A DNA stretch of 64,000 bases from Streptomyces sp. LUP47B (GTDB lineage Bacteria; Actinomycetota; Actinomycetes; Streptomycetales; Streptomycetaceae), in NCBI RefSeq assembly GCF_001746295.1, contig NZ_MJAH01000004.1:401995-465994 (forward strand), given 5' to 3'. The notes under the pieces are model-generated. The model had not been told where the DNA came from. It worked only from the letters and a program-made list of their open reading frames with translations, and did not search any database. Below are positions 53,563 to 61,912 of the stretch, piece after piece (within the stretch, counting starts at the first letter, position 1; every line of letters starts with the position of its first letter). Made by a program: the position numbers and the translations under genes.

Positions 53563-55350
53563 TTGTCGACCGCCATCCTCACCGGTCAGCCGGTCCCCGG
53601 ATCGTCGATCGAGGGTGATCTGCGGTCCCTCGGCTTCGACGTACGGGTCGCCGTGGACGCCGCCGACGCCGAACGACTGGTCGCCGAGGCACCCTGCGAG
53701 CAGCGGATAGCCCTCGTCGACGCCCGCTTCGTCGGCCACGTGCACGCCCTGCGCCTCGGCCTCACCGACCCCCGCTTCCCGCTCGCGGCCGTGCCCGGAG
53801 CCGTCACCGCACAGCCCGACGGCCGCGTGACGCTCACCCGGGCGCTGGCCCGCGAGAACTCCACGGGCGGCGGCACGGCACTCGCAGTGGACAGCCTCCC
53901 CGACCGCATCGTCACCGCGCTCGCCGACGACGGCGCCGAGGTGTACCGCCCCGAGCTCGGCAGCCTGGTCGCCGCCGTCCCCGCCGACCCGCAGGCCCGC
54001 AACGAGGCCCGGCAGGCCGTCGCGGACGTCGACGACGAGGCCGTACGTCTGAAGTCGGCCGTGAAGTCCCGGGACGGCTTCTTCACCACCCACTTCATCA
54101 GCCCCTACTCGCGCTACCTCGCCCGCTGGTGCGCCCGGCGCGGCCTGACCCCGAACCAGGTCACCACCGCCTCCCTGATCACCGCGCTCATAGCGGCGGC
54201 CTGCGCGGCCACCGGTACCCGCGGCGGGTTCATCGCCGCCGGCGTCCTGCTCATCGCGTCCTTCGTCCTGGACTGCACCGACGGTCAGCTCGCCCGCTAC
54301 TCCCTCCAGTACTCCACGCTCGGCGCCTGGCTCGACGCCACCTTCGACCGGGCCAAGGAGTACGCCTACTACGCCGGCCTCGCCCTCGGAGCGGCCCGCG
54401 GCGGCGACGACGTCTGGGCCTTGGCGCTCGGCGCGATGATCCTCCAGACCTGCCGGCACGTCGTCGACTTCTCCTTCAACGAGGCCAACCACGACGCCAC
54501 GGCCAACACCAGCCCCACGGCGGCCCTTTCGGACAAGCTCGACAGCGTCGGCTGGACGGTGTGGGTGCGGCGGATGATCGTCCTGCCGATCGGGGAGCGC
54601 TGGGCGATGATCGCGGTCCTGACGGCGGCCACCACGCCTCGTATCACCTTCTACGCCCTTCTCATCGGGTGCGCCTTCGCGGCGACGTACACGACGGCGG
54701 GCCGGGTGCTGCGGTCGCTGACCCGCAAGGCGCAGCGCACGGACCGGGCGGCGCAGGCACTGGCGGACCTGGCGGACAACGGGCCGGTGGCCGGACTTCT
54801 GGCGCGGGTCGCGCGCGCCCCCCTCGGTGCCCCGTTCCCGGTGGCCCTGGCCGGCACGGCCGTCCTGGCCGTCGCTCTCTTCTCGGGCGTGACCTGGGCA
54901 CCCGTCGCCGGTGCCTTCGTCTACGCGGTCGCCGCCGGTCAGGCCCTGTACCGCCCCCTCAAGGGCGCCCTCGACTGGCTCGTCCCCCCGCTCTTCCGCG
55001 CCGCCGAGTACGGCACCGTCCTCATCCTGGCGGCCAAGGCGGACGTGAACGGAGCCCTTCCTGCGGCTTTCGGCCTGGTGGCCGCCGTCGCCTACCATCA
55101 CTACGACACGGTGTACCGCATCCGCGGCAACGCCGGAGCGCCCCCGGCCTGGCTGGTGCGCGCCATCGGGGGGCACGAGGGACGGACGCTGCTCGTCACC
55201 GTCCTGGCCGCGCTGCTCACCGCTTCGCAGTTCACGGTCGCGCTCACGGTCCTGGCCGTGGCGGTGGCCCTGCTGGTGCTCGTCGAGAGCATCCGCTTCT
55301 GGGTGTCCGCCGGGGCGCCCGCCGTACACGATGAAGGAGAACCCGCATGA
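53563..55350 (+). CDS. CDP-alcohol phosphatidyltransferase fused to an N-terminal domain (DUF5941-like C region)
   Basis: 595 residues; TTG start behind AGGGAG. Residues 1-130 are a soluble domain (STAILTGQPVPGS, DAADAERLVAEAPC) faintly like nucleotidyltransferase or response proteins. The CDP-alcohol phosphotransferase signature D-x2-D-G-x2-A-R-x8-G-x3-D-x3-D lies at DCTDGQLARYSLQYSTLGAW and onward (near residue 231). More membrane helices and a C-terminal domain follow. It moves a phosphoalcohol from a CDP carrier to a hydroxyl acceptor. First gene of a coupled operon; next start overlaps as ATGA. Confidence 0.85.
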   Translation: MSTAILTGQPVPGSSIEGDLRSLGFDVRVAVDAADAERLVAEAPCEQRIALVDARFVGHVHALRLGLTDPRFPLAAVPGAVTAQPDGRVTLTRALARENSTGGGTALAVDSLPDRIVTALADDGAEVYRPELGSLVAAVPADPQARNEARQAVADVDDEAVRLKSAVKSRDGFFTTHFISPYSRYLARWCARRGLTPNQVTTASLITALIAAACAATGTRGGFIAAGVLLIASFVLDCTDGQLARYSLQYSTLGAWLDATFDRAKEYAYYAGLALGAARGGDDVWALALGAMILQTCRHVVDFSFNEANHDATANTSPTAALSDKLDSVGWTVWVRRMIVLPIGERWAMIAVLTAATTPRITFYALLIGCAFAATYTTAGRVLRSLTRKAQRTDRAAQALADLADNGPVAGLLARVARAPLGAPFPVALAGTAVLAVALFSGVTWAPVAGAFVYAVAAGQALYRPLKGALDWLVPPLFRAAEYGTVLILAAKADVNGALPAAFGLVAAVAYHHYDTVYRIRGNAGAPPAWLVRAIGGHEGRTLLVTVLAALLTASQFTVALTVLAVAVALLVLVESIRFWVSAGAPAVHDEGEPA

Positions 55351-56099
55351 TCGGCCTCGTGCTGGCGGCCGGAGCCGGACGGCGTCTGCGCCCCTACACC
55401 GACAGCCTTCCCAAGGCTCTGGTGCCGGTGGGGCCCGCGGGCATAGAGGGCGAACCAACGGTTCTCGACCTCACCCTCGCCAACTTCGCCGAGATCGGTC
55501 TCACCGAGGTCGCCGTCATCGTCGGCTACCGCAAGGAGGCCGTGTACGAGCGCAAGGCGGCGCTGGAGGCGAAGTACGGCCTCAAGCTCACCCTCATCGA
55601 CAACGACAAGGCCGAGGAGTGGAACAACGCCTACTCCCTGTGGTGCGGCCGTGACGCCCTCAAGGACGGCGTGATCCTCGCCAACGGCGACACCGTGCAC
55701 CCGGTCTCCGTCGAGAAGACGCTGCTCGCCGCCCGCGGCGAGGGCAAGCGGATCATCCTCGCCCTGGACACCGTGAAGTCCCTCGCCGACGAGGAGATGA
55801 AGGTCGTCGTCGACGCCGAGAAGGGCATGACGAAGATCACCAAGCTGATGGACCCGGCCGAGGCCACCGGCGAGTACATCGGTGTCACCCTCATCGAGGG
55901 CACCGCCGCCCCGGAACTGGCCGACGCCCTGAAGACGGTCTGGGAGACCGACCCGCAGCAGTTCTACGAGCACGGCTACCAGGAACTCGTGAACCGCGGC
56001 TTCCGCATCGACGTCGCGCCGATCGGCGACGTCCAGTGGGTCGAGATCGACAACCACGACGATCTCGCCCGCGGACGGGAGATCGCGTGCCGCTACTGA
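55347..56099 (+). CDS. LicC-like sugar/choline-phosphate nucleotidyltransferase
   Basis: 250 residues. The N-terminal signature LVLAAGAGRRLRPYTDSLPKAL binds NTP and metal. EEWNNAYSLWCGRDAL then DGVILANGDT closely follow the LicC pattern (YxxYNNxYSLxxA), the CTP:phosphocholine cytidylyltransferase of wall-decorating bacteria. Likely makes a CDP- or NDP-polyol for the two phosphotransferases in this operon. Start overlaps the previous stop by four bases. Confidence 0.85.
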   Translation: MIGLVLAAGAGRRLRPYTDSLPKALVPVGPAGIEGEPTVLDLTLANFAEIGLTEVAVIVGYRKEAVYERKAALEAKYGLKLTLIDNDKAEEWNNAYSLWCGRDALKDGVILANGDTVHPVSVEKTLLAARGEGKRIILALDTVKSLADEEMKVVVDAEKGMTKITKLMDPAEATGEYIGVTLIEGTAAPELADALKTVWETDPQQFYEHGYQELVNRGFRIDVAPIGDVQWVEIDNHDDLARGREIACRY

Positions 56100-57148
56100 C
56101 AAGGCTGATTCCCTCGCCGGTCGTCGTGGACATCCGCCCCGGTGCCCTCGACGACCTGGCCGGTGTGCTCGCCGACGAGCGGATCTCACACTCCGGCAAG
56201 CTGGCCGTCGCCGTCAGCAACGGCTCCGGCGCCAAGCTGAAGGAGCGGATCGCTCCCGCCCTGCCCGGCGCCACCTGGTACGAGGTCGGCGGCGGCACCC
56301 TCGACGACGCGATCCGGCTGGCCGGCGAGATGAAGGCCGGCCACTACGACGCGGTCGTCGGACTCGGCGGCGGCAAGATCATCGACTGCGCCAAGTTCGC
56401 CGCGGCGCGCATCGGCCTGCCCCTGGTCGCCGTACCGACCAATCTCGCGCACGACGGGCTGTGCTCCCCCGTGGCGACCCTCGACAACGACGCCGGCCGC
56501 GGCTCCTACGGCGTGCCCAACCCGATAGCGGCCGTCATCGACCTCGACGTCATCCGCGAGGCCCCGGTGCGCTTCGTCCGCGCGGGCATCGGCGACGCCG
56601 TCTCCAACATCAACGCGATCGCCGACTGGGAACTGGCGAACCGCGTCAAGGGCGAGAAGATCGACGGACTCGCGGCCGCCATGGCCCGCCAGGCAGGCGA
56701 GGCCGTGCTCCGGCACCCGGGAGGGGTCGGCGACAACGACTTCCTCCAGGTGCTCGCCGAGGCCCTCGTCCTCACCGGCGTCGCGATGTCCATCTCGGGC
56801 GACTCACGGCCCGCGTCCGGTTCGTGCCACGAGATCAACCACGCGTTCGACCTGCTCTATCCCAAGCGCGCCGCCGCCCACGGCGAACAGTGCGGCCTGG
56901 GCGCGGCCTTCGCGATGTACCTGCGCGGAGCCCACGAGGAATCGGCGTACATGGCCGGGGTACTGCGCCGGCACGGACTGCCGGTCCTGCCGGAGGAGAT
57001 CGGCTTCACACCCGCGGAGTTCGTGCGCGCCGTGGAGTTCGCCCCGCAGACCCGCCCCGGCCGCTACACCATCCTCGAACACCTCGACCTCAAGACCGAC
57101 CAGATCAAGGACATCTACACCGACTATGTCAAGGCCATCGGTAGCTGA
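56087..57148 (+). CDS. Glycerol-1-phosphate dehydrogenase-like, metal-dependent alcohol dehydrogenase
   Basis: 353 residues, GTG start overlapping the previous gene by 13 bp. NAD site VVGLGGGKIIDCAKFAA and the PTNLAHDG turn, with metal ligands Asp in GIGDAVSN, and His in GSCHEINH and AAAHGEQCG, place it in the AraM/EgsA group that reduces dihydroxyacetone phosphate to sn-glycerol 1-phosphate. Related polyol dehydrogenases cannot be excluded. Provides the alcohol phosphate for the NTP transferase upstream, in my reading. Confidence 0.85.
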   Translation: MPLLTRLIPSPVVVDIRPGALDDLAGVLADERISHSGKLAVAVSNGSGAKLKERIAPALPGATWYEVGGGTLDDAIRLAGEMKAGHYDAVVGLGGGKIIDCAKFAAARIGLPLVAVPTNLAHDGLCSPVATLDNDAGRGSYGVPNPIAAVIDLDVIREAPVRFVRAGIGDAVSNINAIADWELANRVKGEKIDGLAAAMARQAGEAVLRHPGGVGDNDFLQVLAEALVLTGVAMSISGDSRPASGSCHEINHAFDLLYPKRAAAHGEQCGLGAAFAMYLRGAHEESAYMAGVLRRHGLPVLPEEIGFTPAEFVRAVEFAPQTRPGRYTILEHLDLKTDQIKDIYTDYVKAIGS

Positions 57149-57905
57149 ACTCCGTCCGGTCGTCCACCCCGCAGGGGTCAAGGACCGGCGCAGCGGTGAG
57201 CACTGGATGGGACGCCTCTACATGCGTGAGGTGTCCCTGCGGGTGGACCGCTACCTGGTGAACACCAGGGTCACGCCCAACCAGCTCACGTACCTGATGA
57301 CCGTCTTCGGTGTCCTCGCGGCCCCGGCCCTCCTGGTGCCGGGGATCCCGGGAGCCGTGCTCGGCGTGGTGTGCGTCCAGATGTACCTGCTGCTCGACTG
57401 CGTCGACGGCGAGATCGCGCGCTGGAAGAAGCAGTACTCGCTCAACGGCGTCTACCTCGACCGGGTCGGCGCCTACCTCACCGACGCCGCCGTACTCGTC
57501 GGCTTCGGTCTGCGCGCCGCCGACGTGTTCGGCAGTGGCCGTATCGACTGGCTGTGGGCCTTCCTCGGCACCCTGGCCGCCCTCGGCGCCATCCTGATCA
57601 AGGCCGAGACCGACCTGGTCGGCGTCGCCCGCCACCAGACCGGGAAGCCGCCGGTCCAGGAGGCCGCCGCCGAGATGCGCACCTCCGGCATGGCACTGGC
57701 CCGCCGGGCCGCCGCCGCGTTCAAGTTCCACCGGCTGATCCTCGGCATCGAGGCCTCGCTGCTGATCCTGGTCCTCGCGATAGCGGACCAGCTGCGCGAC
57801 GACCTGTTCTTCTCGCGGCTCGGCGTCGCGGTGCTCGCCGGTATCGCCCTGCTCCAGACCCTGCTGCACCTCATGTCGATCCTCGCCTCCAGCAGGCTGA
57901 AGTGA
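57126..57905 (+). CDS. CDP-alcohol phosphatidyltransferase family membrane enzyme
   Basis: 259 residues. Starts 23 bp inside the previous gene. Signature DCVDGEIARWKKQYSLNGVY and the continuing LDRVGAYLTD give the D-x2-D-G-x2-A-R...G-x3-D-x3-D pattern, with about six membrane helices. Second such enzyme of the operon, so either two different acceptors or two steps use the same CDP carrier. The stop is overlapped by the next gene (GTGA). Confidence 0.9.
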   Translation: MSRPSVAELRPVVHPAGVKDRRSGEHWMGRLYMREVSLRVDRYLVNTRVTPNQLTYLMTVFGVLAAPALLVPGIPGAVLGVVCVQMYLLLDCVDGEIARWKKQYSLNGVYLDRVGAYLTDAAVLVGFGLRAADVFGSGRIDWLWAFLGTLAALGAILIKAETDLVGVARHQTGKPPVQEAAAEMRTSGMALARRAAAAFKFHRLILGIEASLLILVLAIADQLRDDLFFSRLGVAVLAGIALLQTLLHLMSILASSRLK

Positions 57906-58786
57906 GCACCGGCATGAAGGTCGGCGCCGTGATCATCACCATGGGCAACCGCCCCGAGGAGCTGCGCGCCCTGCTCGACTCGGTCGCCAAGCAGGACGGC
58001 GACCCGGTCCAGGTGGTCGTCGTCGGCAACGGCTCGCCCGTCCCGGACGTCCCCGACGGCGTCCGCACGATCGAGCTGCCTGAGAACCTCGGCATCCCCG
58101 GCGGCCGCAACGTCGGCATCGAGGCCTTCGGTCCCAGCGGCCGCGACGTCGACATACTGCTCTTCCTCGACGACGACGGCCTCCTCCCGAACCACGACAC
58201 CGCCGAACTGTGCCGCCAGGCCTTCGAGGCCGACCCGAAGCTCGGCATCGTCAGCTTCCGCATCGCCGACCCCGACACCGGAGTCACCCAGCGCCGGCAC
58301 GTCCCCCGGCTGCGGGCCGCCGACCCGATGCGCTCCTCCCGGGTCACCACCTTCCTCGGCGGCGCCAACGCCGCACGCACCCAGGTCTTCGCAGAAGTCG
58401 GCGGCCTCCCGGACGAGTTCTTCTACGCCCACGAGGAAACCGACCTGGCATGGCGGGCCCTCGACGCGGGCTGGATGATCGACTACCGGTCCGACATGGT
58501 GCTGTACCACCCGACGACCGCGCCCTCGCGGCACGCGGTCTACCACCGCATGGTCGCCCGCAACCGCGTCTGGCTCGCCCGCCGCAACCTGCCCGCGCCG
58601 CTCGTCCCGGTCTATCTCGGCGTCTGGCTGCTGCTCACCCTGCTGCGCCGCCCCTCACGGCCCGCCCTGAAGGCCTGGTTCGGCGGCTTCCGGGAGGGCT
58701 GGAGCACGCCGTGCGGACCGCGCAGGCCGATGAAGTGGCGTACCGTCTGGCGCCTGACCCGACTGGGCCGGCCCCCGGTCATCTGA
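57902..58786 (+). CDS. Family 2 glycosyltransferase
   Basis: 294 residues (GTG at 57902 overlapping TGA; ATG at 57914 also possible). GT-A fold: KVGAVIITMGNRPEELRALLDSV, then NLGIPGGRNVGI, LLFLDDDG metal motif, and HEETDLAWRAL acid/base region. A short amphipathic C terminus (VYLGVWLLLTLLRR) may attach to the membrane. Probably glycosylates the polymer or lipid made by this operon. 98 bp gap to the exporter pair. Confidence 0.9.
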   Translation: MSTGMKVGAVIITMGNRPEELRALLDSVAKQDGDPVQVVVVGNGSPVPDVPDGVRTIELPENLGIPGGRNVGIEAFGPSGRDVDILLFLDDDGLLPNHDTAELCRQAFEADPKLGIVSFRIADPDTGVTQRRHVPRLRAADPMRSSRVTTFLGGANAARTQVFAEVGGLPDEFFYAHEETDLAWRALDAGWMIDYRSDMVLYHPTTAPSRHAVYHRMVARNRVWLARRNLPAPLVPVYLGVWLLLTLLRRPSRPALKAWFGGFREGWSTPCGPRRPMKWRTVWRLTRLGRPPVI

Positions 58787-58884
58787 CAAGCTCGTTCCTG
58801 AGAGCAACCGGGCCGCACCGCGGCCCCATGCTCATGCCCTGCCCCTTACAGGCCGCGCATCCCGAAGAGGAAAGCTATCCACCA

Positions 58885-59814
58885 GTGAGTGAGACAACGC
58901 ACGACGGCACGGTCGCGGTGAGCGCGCCCATGTCGCCCGACGAAGGCCTGACGGCGGCACAGCTCGCCGCCCGCAACGGCCTGACCGTGAGCGGCGCCAG
59001 GCCCTCACTCGTCGAGTACGTCCGCCAGCTCTGGGACCGGCGCCACTTCATCCTCGCGTTCTCGCGGGCGAAGCTGACCGCCCAGTACAGCCAGGCCAAG
59101 CTCGGCCAACTGTGGCAGGTGGCGACGCCGCTGCTGAACGCGGCCGTGTACTTCTTCATCTTCGGCGTCATCCTGAACGCCAGCCGGGGCATGTCGAAGG
59201 ACGTGTACATCCCGTTCCTGGTCACGGGCGTCTTCGTGTTCACCTTCACGCAGAGCTCCGTCATGGCGGGCGTCCGCGCCATCTCCGGCAACCTCGGCCT
59301 GGTCCGCGCGCTGCACTTCCCGCGGGCCTCCCTGCCGATCTCCTTCGCGCTCCAGCAACTCCAGCAGCTGCTGTTCTCGATGGTCGTGCTGTTCGCCGTG
59401 GTGGTCGGCTTCGGCCACTACCCGGACCTGTCCTGGGCGCTGATCGTCCCGGTGCTGATCCTTCAGTTCCTCTTCAACACCGGCCTGGCGCTGATCATGG
59501 CCCGCGCCGGTGCCAAGACCCCCGACCTGGCGCAGCTCATGCCGTTCGTGATGCGCACCTGGATGTACGCGTCCGGCGTGATGTTCTCGATCCCGATCAT
59601 GCTGGCCGACAAGCCGCAGTGGCTCGCCACGGTGCTCCAGTGGAACCCGGCGGCCATCTACATGGACCTGATGCGCTTCGCCCTGATCGACGAGTACGGC
59701 GCGGAGAACCTGCCCGACCACGTCTGGGCGGCGGCGGGCGGCTGGGCCGCGCTCTTCGCGCTCGGCGGTTTCGTGTACTTCTGGAAGGCGGAGGAAAGGT
59801 ACGGCCGTGGCTGA
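58885..59814 (+). CDS. ABC-2 type polysaccharide/polyol-phosphate export permease (TagG-like)
   Basis: 309 residues, GTG start. A 55-residue cytosolic lead is followed by the TagG/Wzm pattern (YSQAKLGQLWQVATPLLNAAVYFFIFG) and six membrane helices. Overlaps its ATPase gene by 8 bp. Exports lipid-linked glycopolymers such as teichoic acid, O-antigen or related polymers. Confidence 0.9.
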   Translation: MSETTHDGTVAVSAPMSPDEGLTAAQLAARNGLTVSGARPSLVEYVRQLWDRRHFILAFSRAKLTAQYSQAKLGQLWQVATPLLNAAVYFFIFGVILNASRGMSKDVYIPFLVTGVFVFTFTQSSVMAGVRAISGNLGLVRALHFPRASLPISFALQQLQQLLFSMVVLFAVVVGFGHYPDLSWALIVPVLILQFLFNTGLALIMARAGAKTPDLAQLMPFVMRTWMYASGVMFSIPIMLADKPQWLATVLQWNPAAIYMDLMRFALIDEYGAENLPDHVWAAAGGWAALFALGGFVYFWKAEERYGRG

Positions 59815-60622
59815 GGACATCAGGGACGAACCCGCCCCCACCGCCGTCGCGGACGAGCACACCCCGACCGTCATCGCGGACGAGCTGCACATCGTCTATC
59901 GCGTCAACGGCGCCAAGACCGGAAAGGGCAGCGCGACCGCCGCGCTCAGCCGCATTCTCAAGCGGGGCTCCGACGAGACGGCGCGGGGCGTGCGCAAGGT
60001 GCACGCCGTCAAGGGCGTCTCCTTCGTCGCCTACAAGGGCGAGGCGATCGGTCTCATCGGCTCCAACGGTTCCGGCAAGTCGACCCTGCTGCGCGCCATC
60101 GCGGGTCTGCTGCCCGCCGAGAGCGGCCGCGTCTACACCCACGGCCAGCCCTCCCTGCTCGGCGTCAACGCGGCCCTGATGAACGACCTCACCGGCGAGC
60201 GGAACGTCATCCTCGGCGGACTCGCCATGGGCATGACCCGGGAGCAGGTCAGGGAGCGCTACCAGGAGATCGTCGACTTCTCGGGGATCAACGAGAAGGG
60301 TGACTTCATCACCCTGCCGATGCGCACCTACTCCTCCGGCATGGCGGCCCGCCTGCGCTTCTCCATCGCCGCCGCCAAGGACCACGACGTACTCATGATC
60401 GACGAGGCCCTGGCCACCGGCGACCGCTCCTTCCAGAAGCGCTCCGAGGCCCGCATCCGCGAGCTGCGCGAGACCGCGGGCACGGTGTTTCTCGTCAGTC
60501 ACAACAACAAGTCGATCCGTGACACCTGCAACCGCGTCCTGTGGCTGGAACGCGGCGAGCTACGCATGGACGGTCCGACCGACGAGGTCATCAAGGAGTA
60601 CGAGAAGTTCACGGGCAAGTAG
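59807..60622 (+). CDS. ABC export ATPase (TagH/Wzt-like)
   Basis: 271 residues, GTG start. Walker A GSNGSGKST (85-93), signature YSSGMAARL, Walker B DVLMIDEAL with the TGDRSFQKR loop typical of polysaccharide-export ATPases. No C-terminal carbohydrate-binding domain, so polymer length is probably not sensed here. Residues 1-25 are a disordered acidic lead. The operon ends 40 bp later at a strong terminator. Confidence 0.92.
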   Translation: MAEDIRDEPAPTAVADEHTPTVIADELHIVYRVNGAKTGKGSATAALSRILKRGSDETARGVRKVHAVKGVSFVAYKGEAIGLIGSNGSGKSTLLRAIAGLLPAESGRVYTHGQPSLLGVNAALMNDLTGERNVILGGLAMGMTREQVRERYQEIVDFSGINEKGDFITLPMRTYSSGMAARLRFSIAAAKDHDVLMIDEALATGDRSFQKRSEARIRELRETAGTVFLVSHNNKSIRDTCNRVLWLERGELRMDGPTDEVIKEYEKFTGK

Positions 60623-60662
60623 TCCACTCCGCCACGGACGAACAACACCGCTCCGCTTGACC

Positions 60663-60693
60663 GGGCCCCGCCGGAACTGTTCCGGCGGGGCCC
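60663..60693. terminator. Terminator after the exporter operon
   Basis: A perfect 14-bp GC-rich stem (60663-60676 with 60680-60693) around CTG. Ends the 53563-60622 operon. Confidence 0.85.
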
Positions 60694-60947
60694 CGCGTCT
60701 GCAAAGGAAGCGTCAACTTCGCGCCCGCTTAGGAATCTTGGGGCCAATCGGTGTGTTGTTGTGATGTGCAGGACACCCCGACGATCCTTGCCGCGTTGTA
60801 CAACGTAAGCTGTACGGGTGCCTAATCGCGGCAAGTGGGGCGATAATGCGCGACACCCGATCACTGGGGCGCTGCGCGGACGGCCGGGCGGCGTGTCCGA
60901 AATAGTCTGTATTGGGTCTGCGGTGTAGAACGGGAGTTGTGACGGCA
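60694..60947. other. Control region of the hopanoid operon
   Basis: No gene is supported in these 254 bp. The region carries the CGTTGTACAACG palindrome (60794-60805), an AT-richer stretch with CGATAATG (60841-60848), and the approach to the small leader ORF. Confidence 0.5.
60794..60805. promoter_or_regulatory. Operator-like palindrome CGTTGTACAACG (copy 2)
   Basis: Identical to the palindrome at 18380-18391, including the following TA. It lies 154 bp before the small leader ORF and 216 bp before hpnC. Confidence 0.55.
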
Positions 60948-61013
60948 ATGGCGACCGAAGATCCCCAGCTCCGCCCTGCCCGTGCCGTCCCTGCCCCGGG
61001 CAGTGAGCGGTGA
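60948..61013 (+). CDS. Possible 21-residue leader ORF coupled to hpnC
   Basis: MATEDPQLRPARAVPAPGSE begins the chain, which stops with a TGA that overlaps the GTG of hpnC (GTGA). An in-frame GTG at 60939 could add three residues. The ten bases GTGACGGCAA at 60939-60948 recur exactly at the hpnC start (61010-61019), so the leader may come from a small duplication. Coding status is unproven; it could tune hpnC translation. Confidence 0.4.
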   Translation: MATEDPQLRPARAVPAPGSER

Positions 61014-61912
61014 CGGCAACCGGCGAGGCGCGCGCCGGCGATCCGGAGCGCGGCACGCTCGACAAGGCCGCGGGGGAGAACTTCCCCGTGGCTCCGTTCT
61101 TCCTGCCCAAGGACTGGCGCACCGACCTCGTCGCGGTCTACGGCTTCGCCCGGCTCGTCGACGACATCGGCGACGGTGACCTGGCCCCCGGCGGAGCCGA
61201 CGCCAGGCTGCTCGGCGTCCCGCCCGAGGAGGCCGAGGACCGGCTGCTCCTCCTGGACGCCTTCGAGGCCGACCTGGACCGGGTCTTCGACGGCACCCCG
61301 GGCCACCCGCTGCTGCGCCGCCTCCAGGCCACGGTCCGCCGCCGCTCGCTCACCCCCGAGCCCTTCCTCGGCCTGATCGCCGCCAACCGTCAGGACCAGC
61401 TCGTCACCCGCTACGAGACCTACGACGACCTGCTCGCCTACTGCGAGCTGTCCGCCAATCCCGTCGGCCGTCTCGTGCTCGCCGTCACCGGCACCTCGAC
61501 CCCCGAGCGGATCCGTCTCTCGGACGCGATCTGCACGGCCCTCCAGATCGTGGAACACCTCCAGGACGTCGCCGAGGACCTCGGCCGCGACCGGATCTAT
61601 CTGCCCGCCGAGGACATGAAGCGCTTTCACGTCCAGGAAGCGGATCTCGCCGCGAAAACCGCGGGCGCATCGGTGCGCGCTCTGGTTGCATACGAAGCAC
61701 AACGCGCCCGCGAACTCCTGAATGAAGGCGCCCCCCTGGTGGGTAGCGTCCACGGCAGACTGAAGCTGCTGCTCGCAGGGTTCGTGGCGGGGGGAAGGGC
61801 GGCGCTCCACGCGATCGCCGCCGCAGAACACGACGTACTTCCCGGCCCGCCCAAGCCCGGCAAGCTCCAACTGCTGCGCGAGGTGGGCGTCACTCTGCGA
61901 GGAGAGGGGTGA
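61010..61912 (+). CDS. hpnC: HpnC, squalene/phytoene synthase family
   Basis: 300 residues, GTG start. Trans-prenyltransferase fold with the first Asp-rich motif RLVDDIGDGD (about 48-57) and the second DVAEDLGRDRIYLP (about 186-199). In other bacteria HpnC and HpnD act in turn to turn farnesyl diphosphate into hydroxysqualene, which HpnE then reduces. The start overlaps a small upstream ORF; the stop overlaps hpnD by four bases. Confidence 0.93.
   Translation: MTATGEARAGDPERGTLDKAAGENFPVAPFFLPKDWRTDLVAVYGFARLVDDIGDGDLAPGGADARLLGVPPEEAEDRLLLLDAFEADLDRVFDGTPGHPLLRRLQATVRRRSLTPEPFLGLIAANRQDQLVTRYETYDDLLAYCELSANPVGRLVLAVTGTSTPERIRLSDAICTALQIVEHLQDVAEDLGRDRIYLPAEDMKRFHVQEADLAAKTAGASVRALVAYEAQRARELLNEGAPLVGSVHGRLKLLLAGFVAGGRAALHAIAAAEHDVLPGPPKPGKLQLLREVGVTLRGEG

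Noticed and set aside
60822..60847. WhiG-like promoter (GGCGATAA after CTAAT) before the hopanoid genes
   Set aside because: The -10 matches GCCGATAA at 7 of 8, but the -35 TAAA is imperfect and the spacing is too short for that sigma factor.
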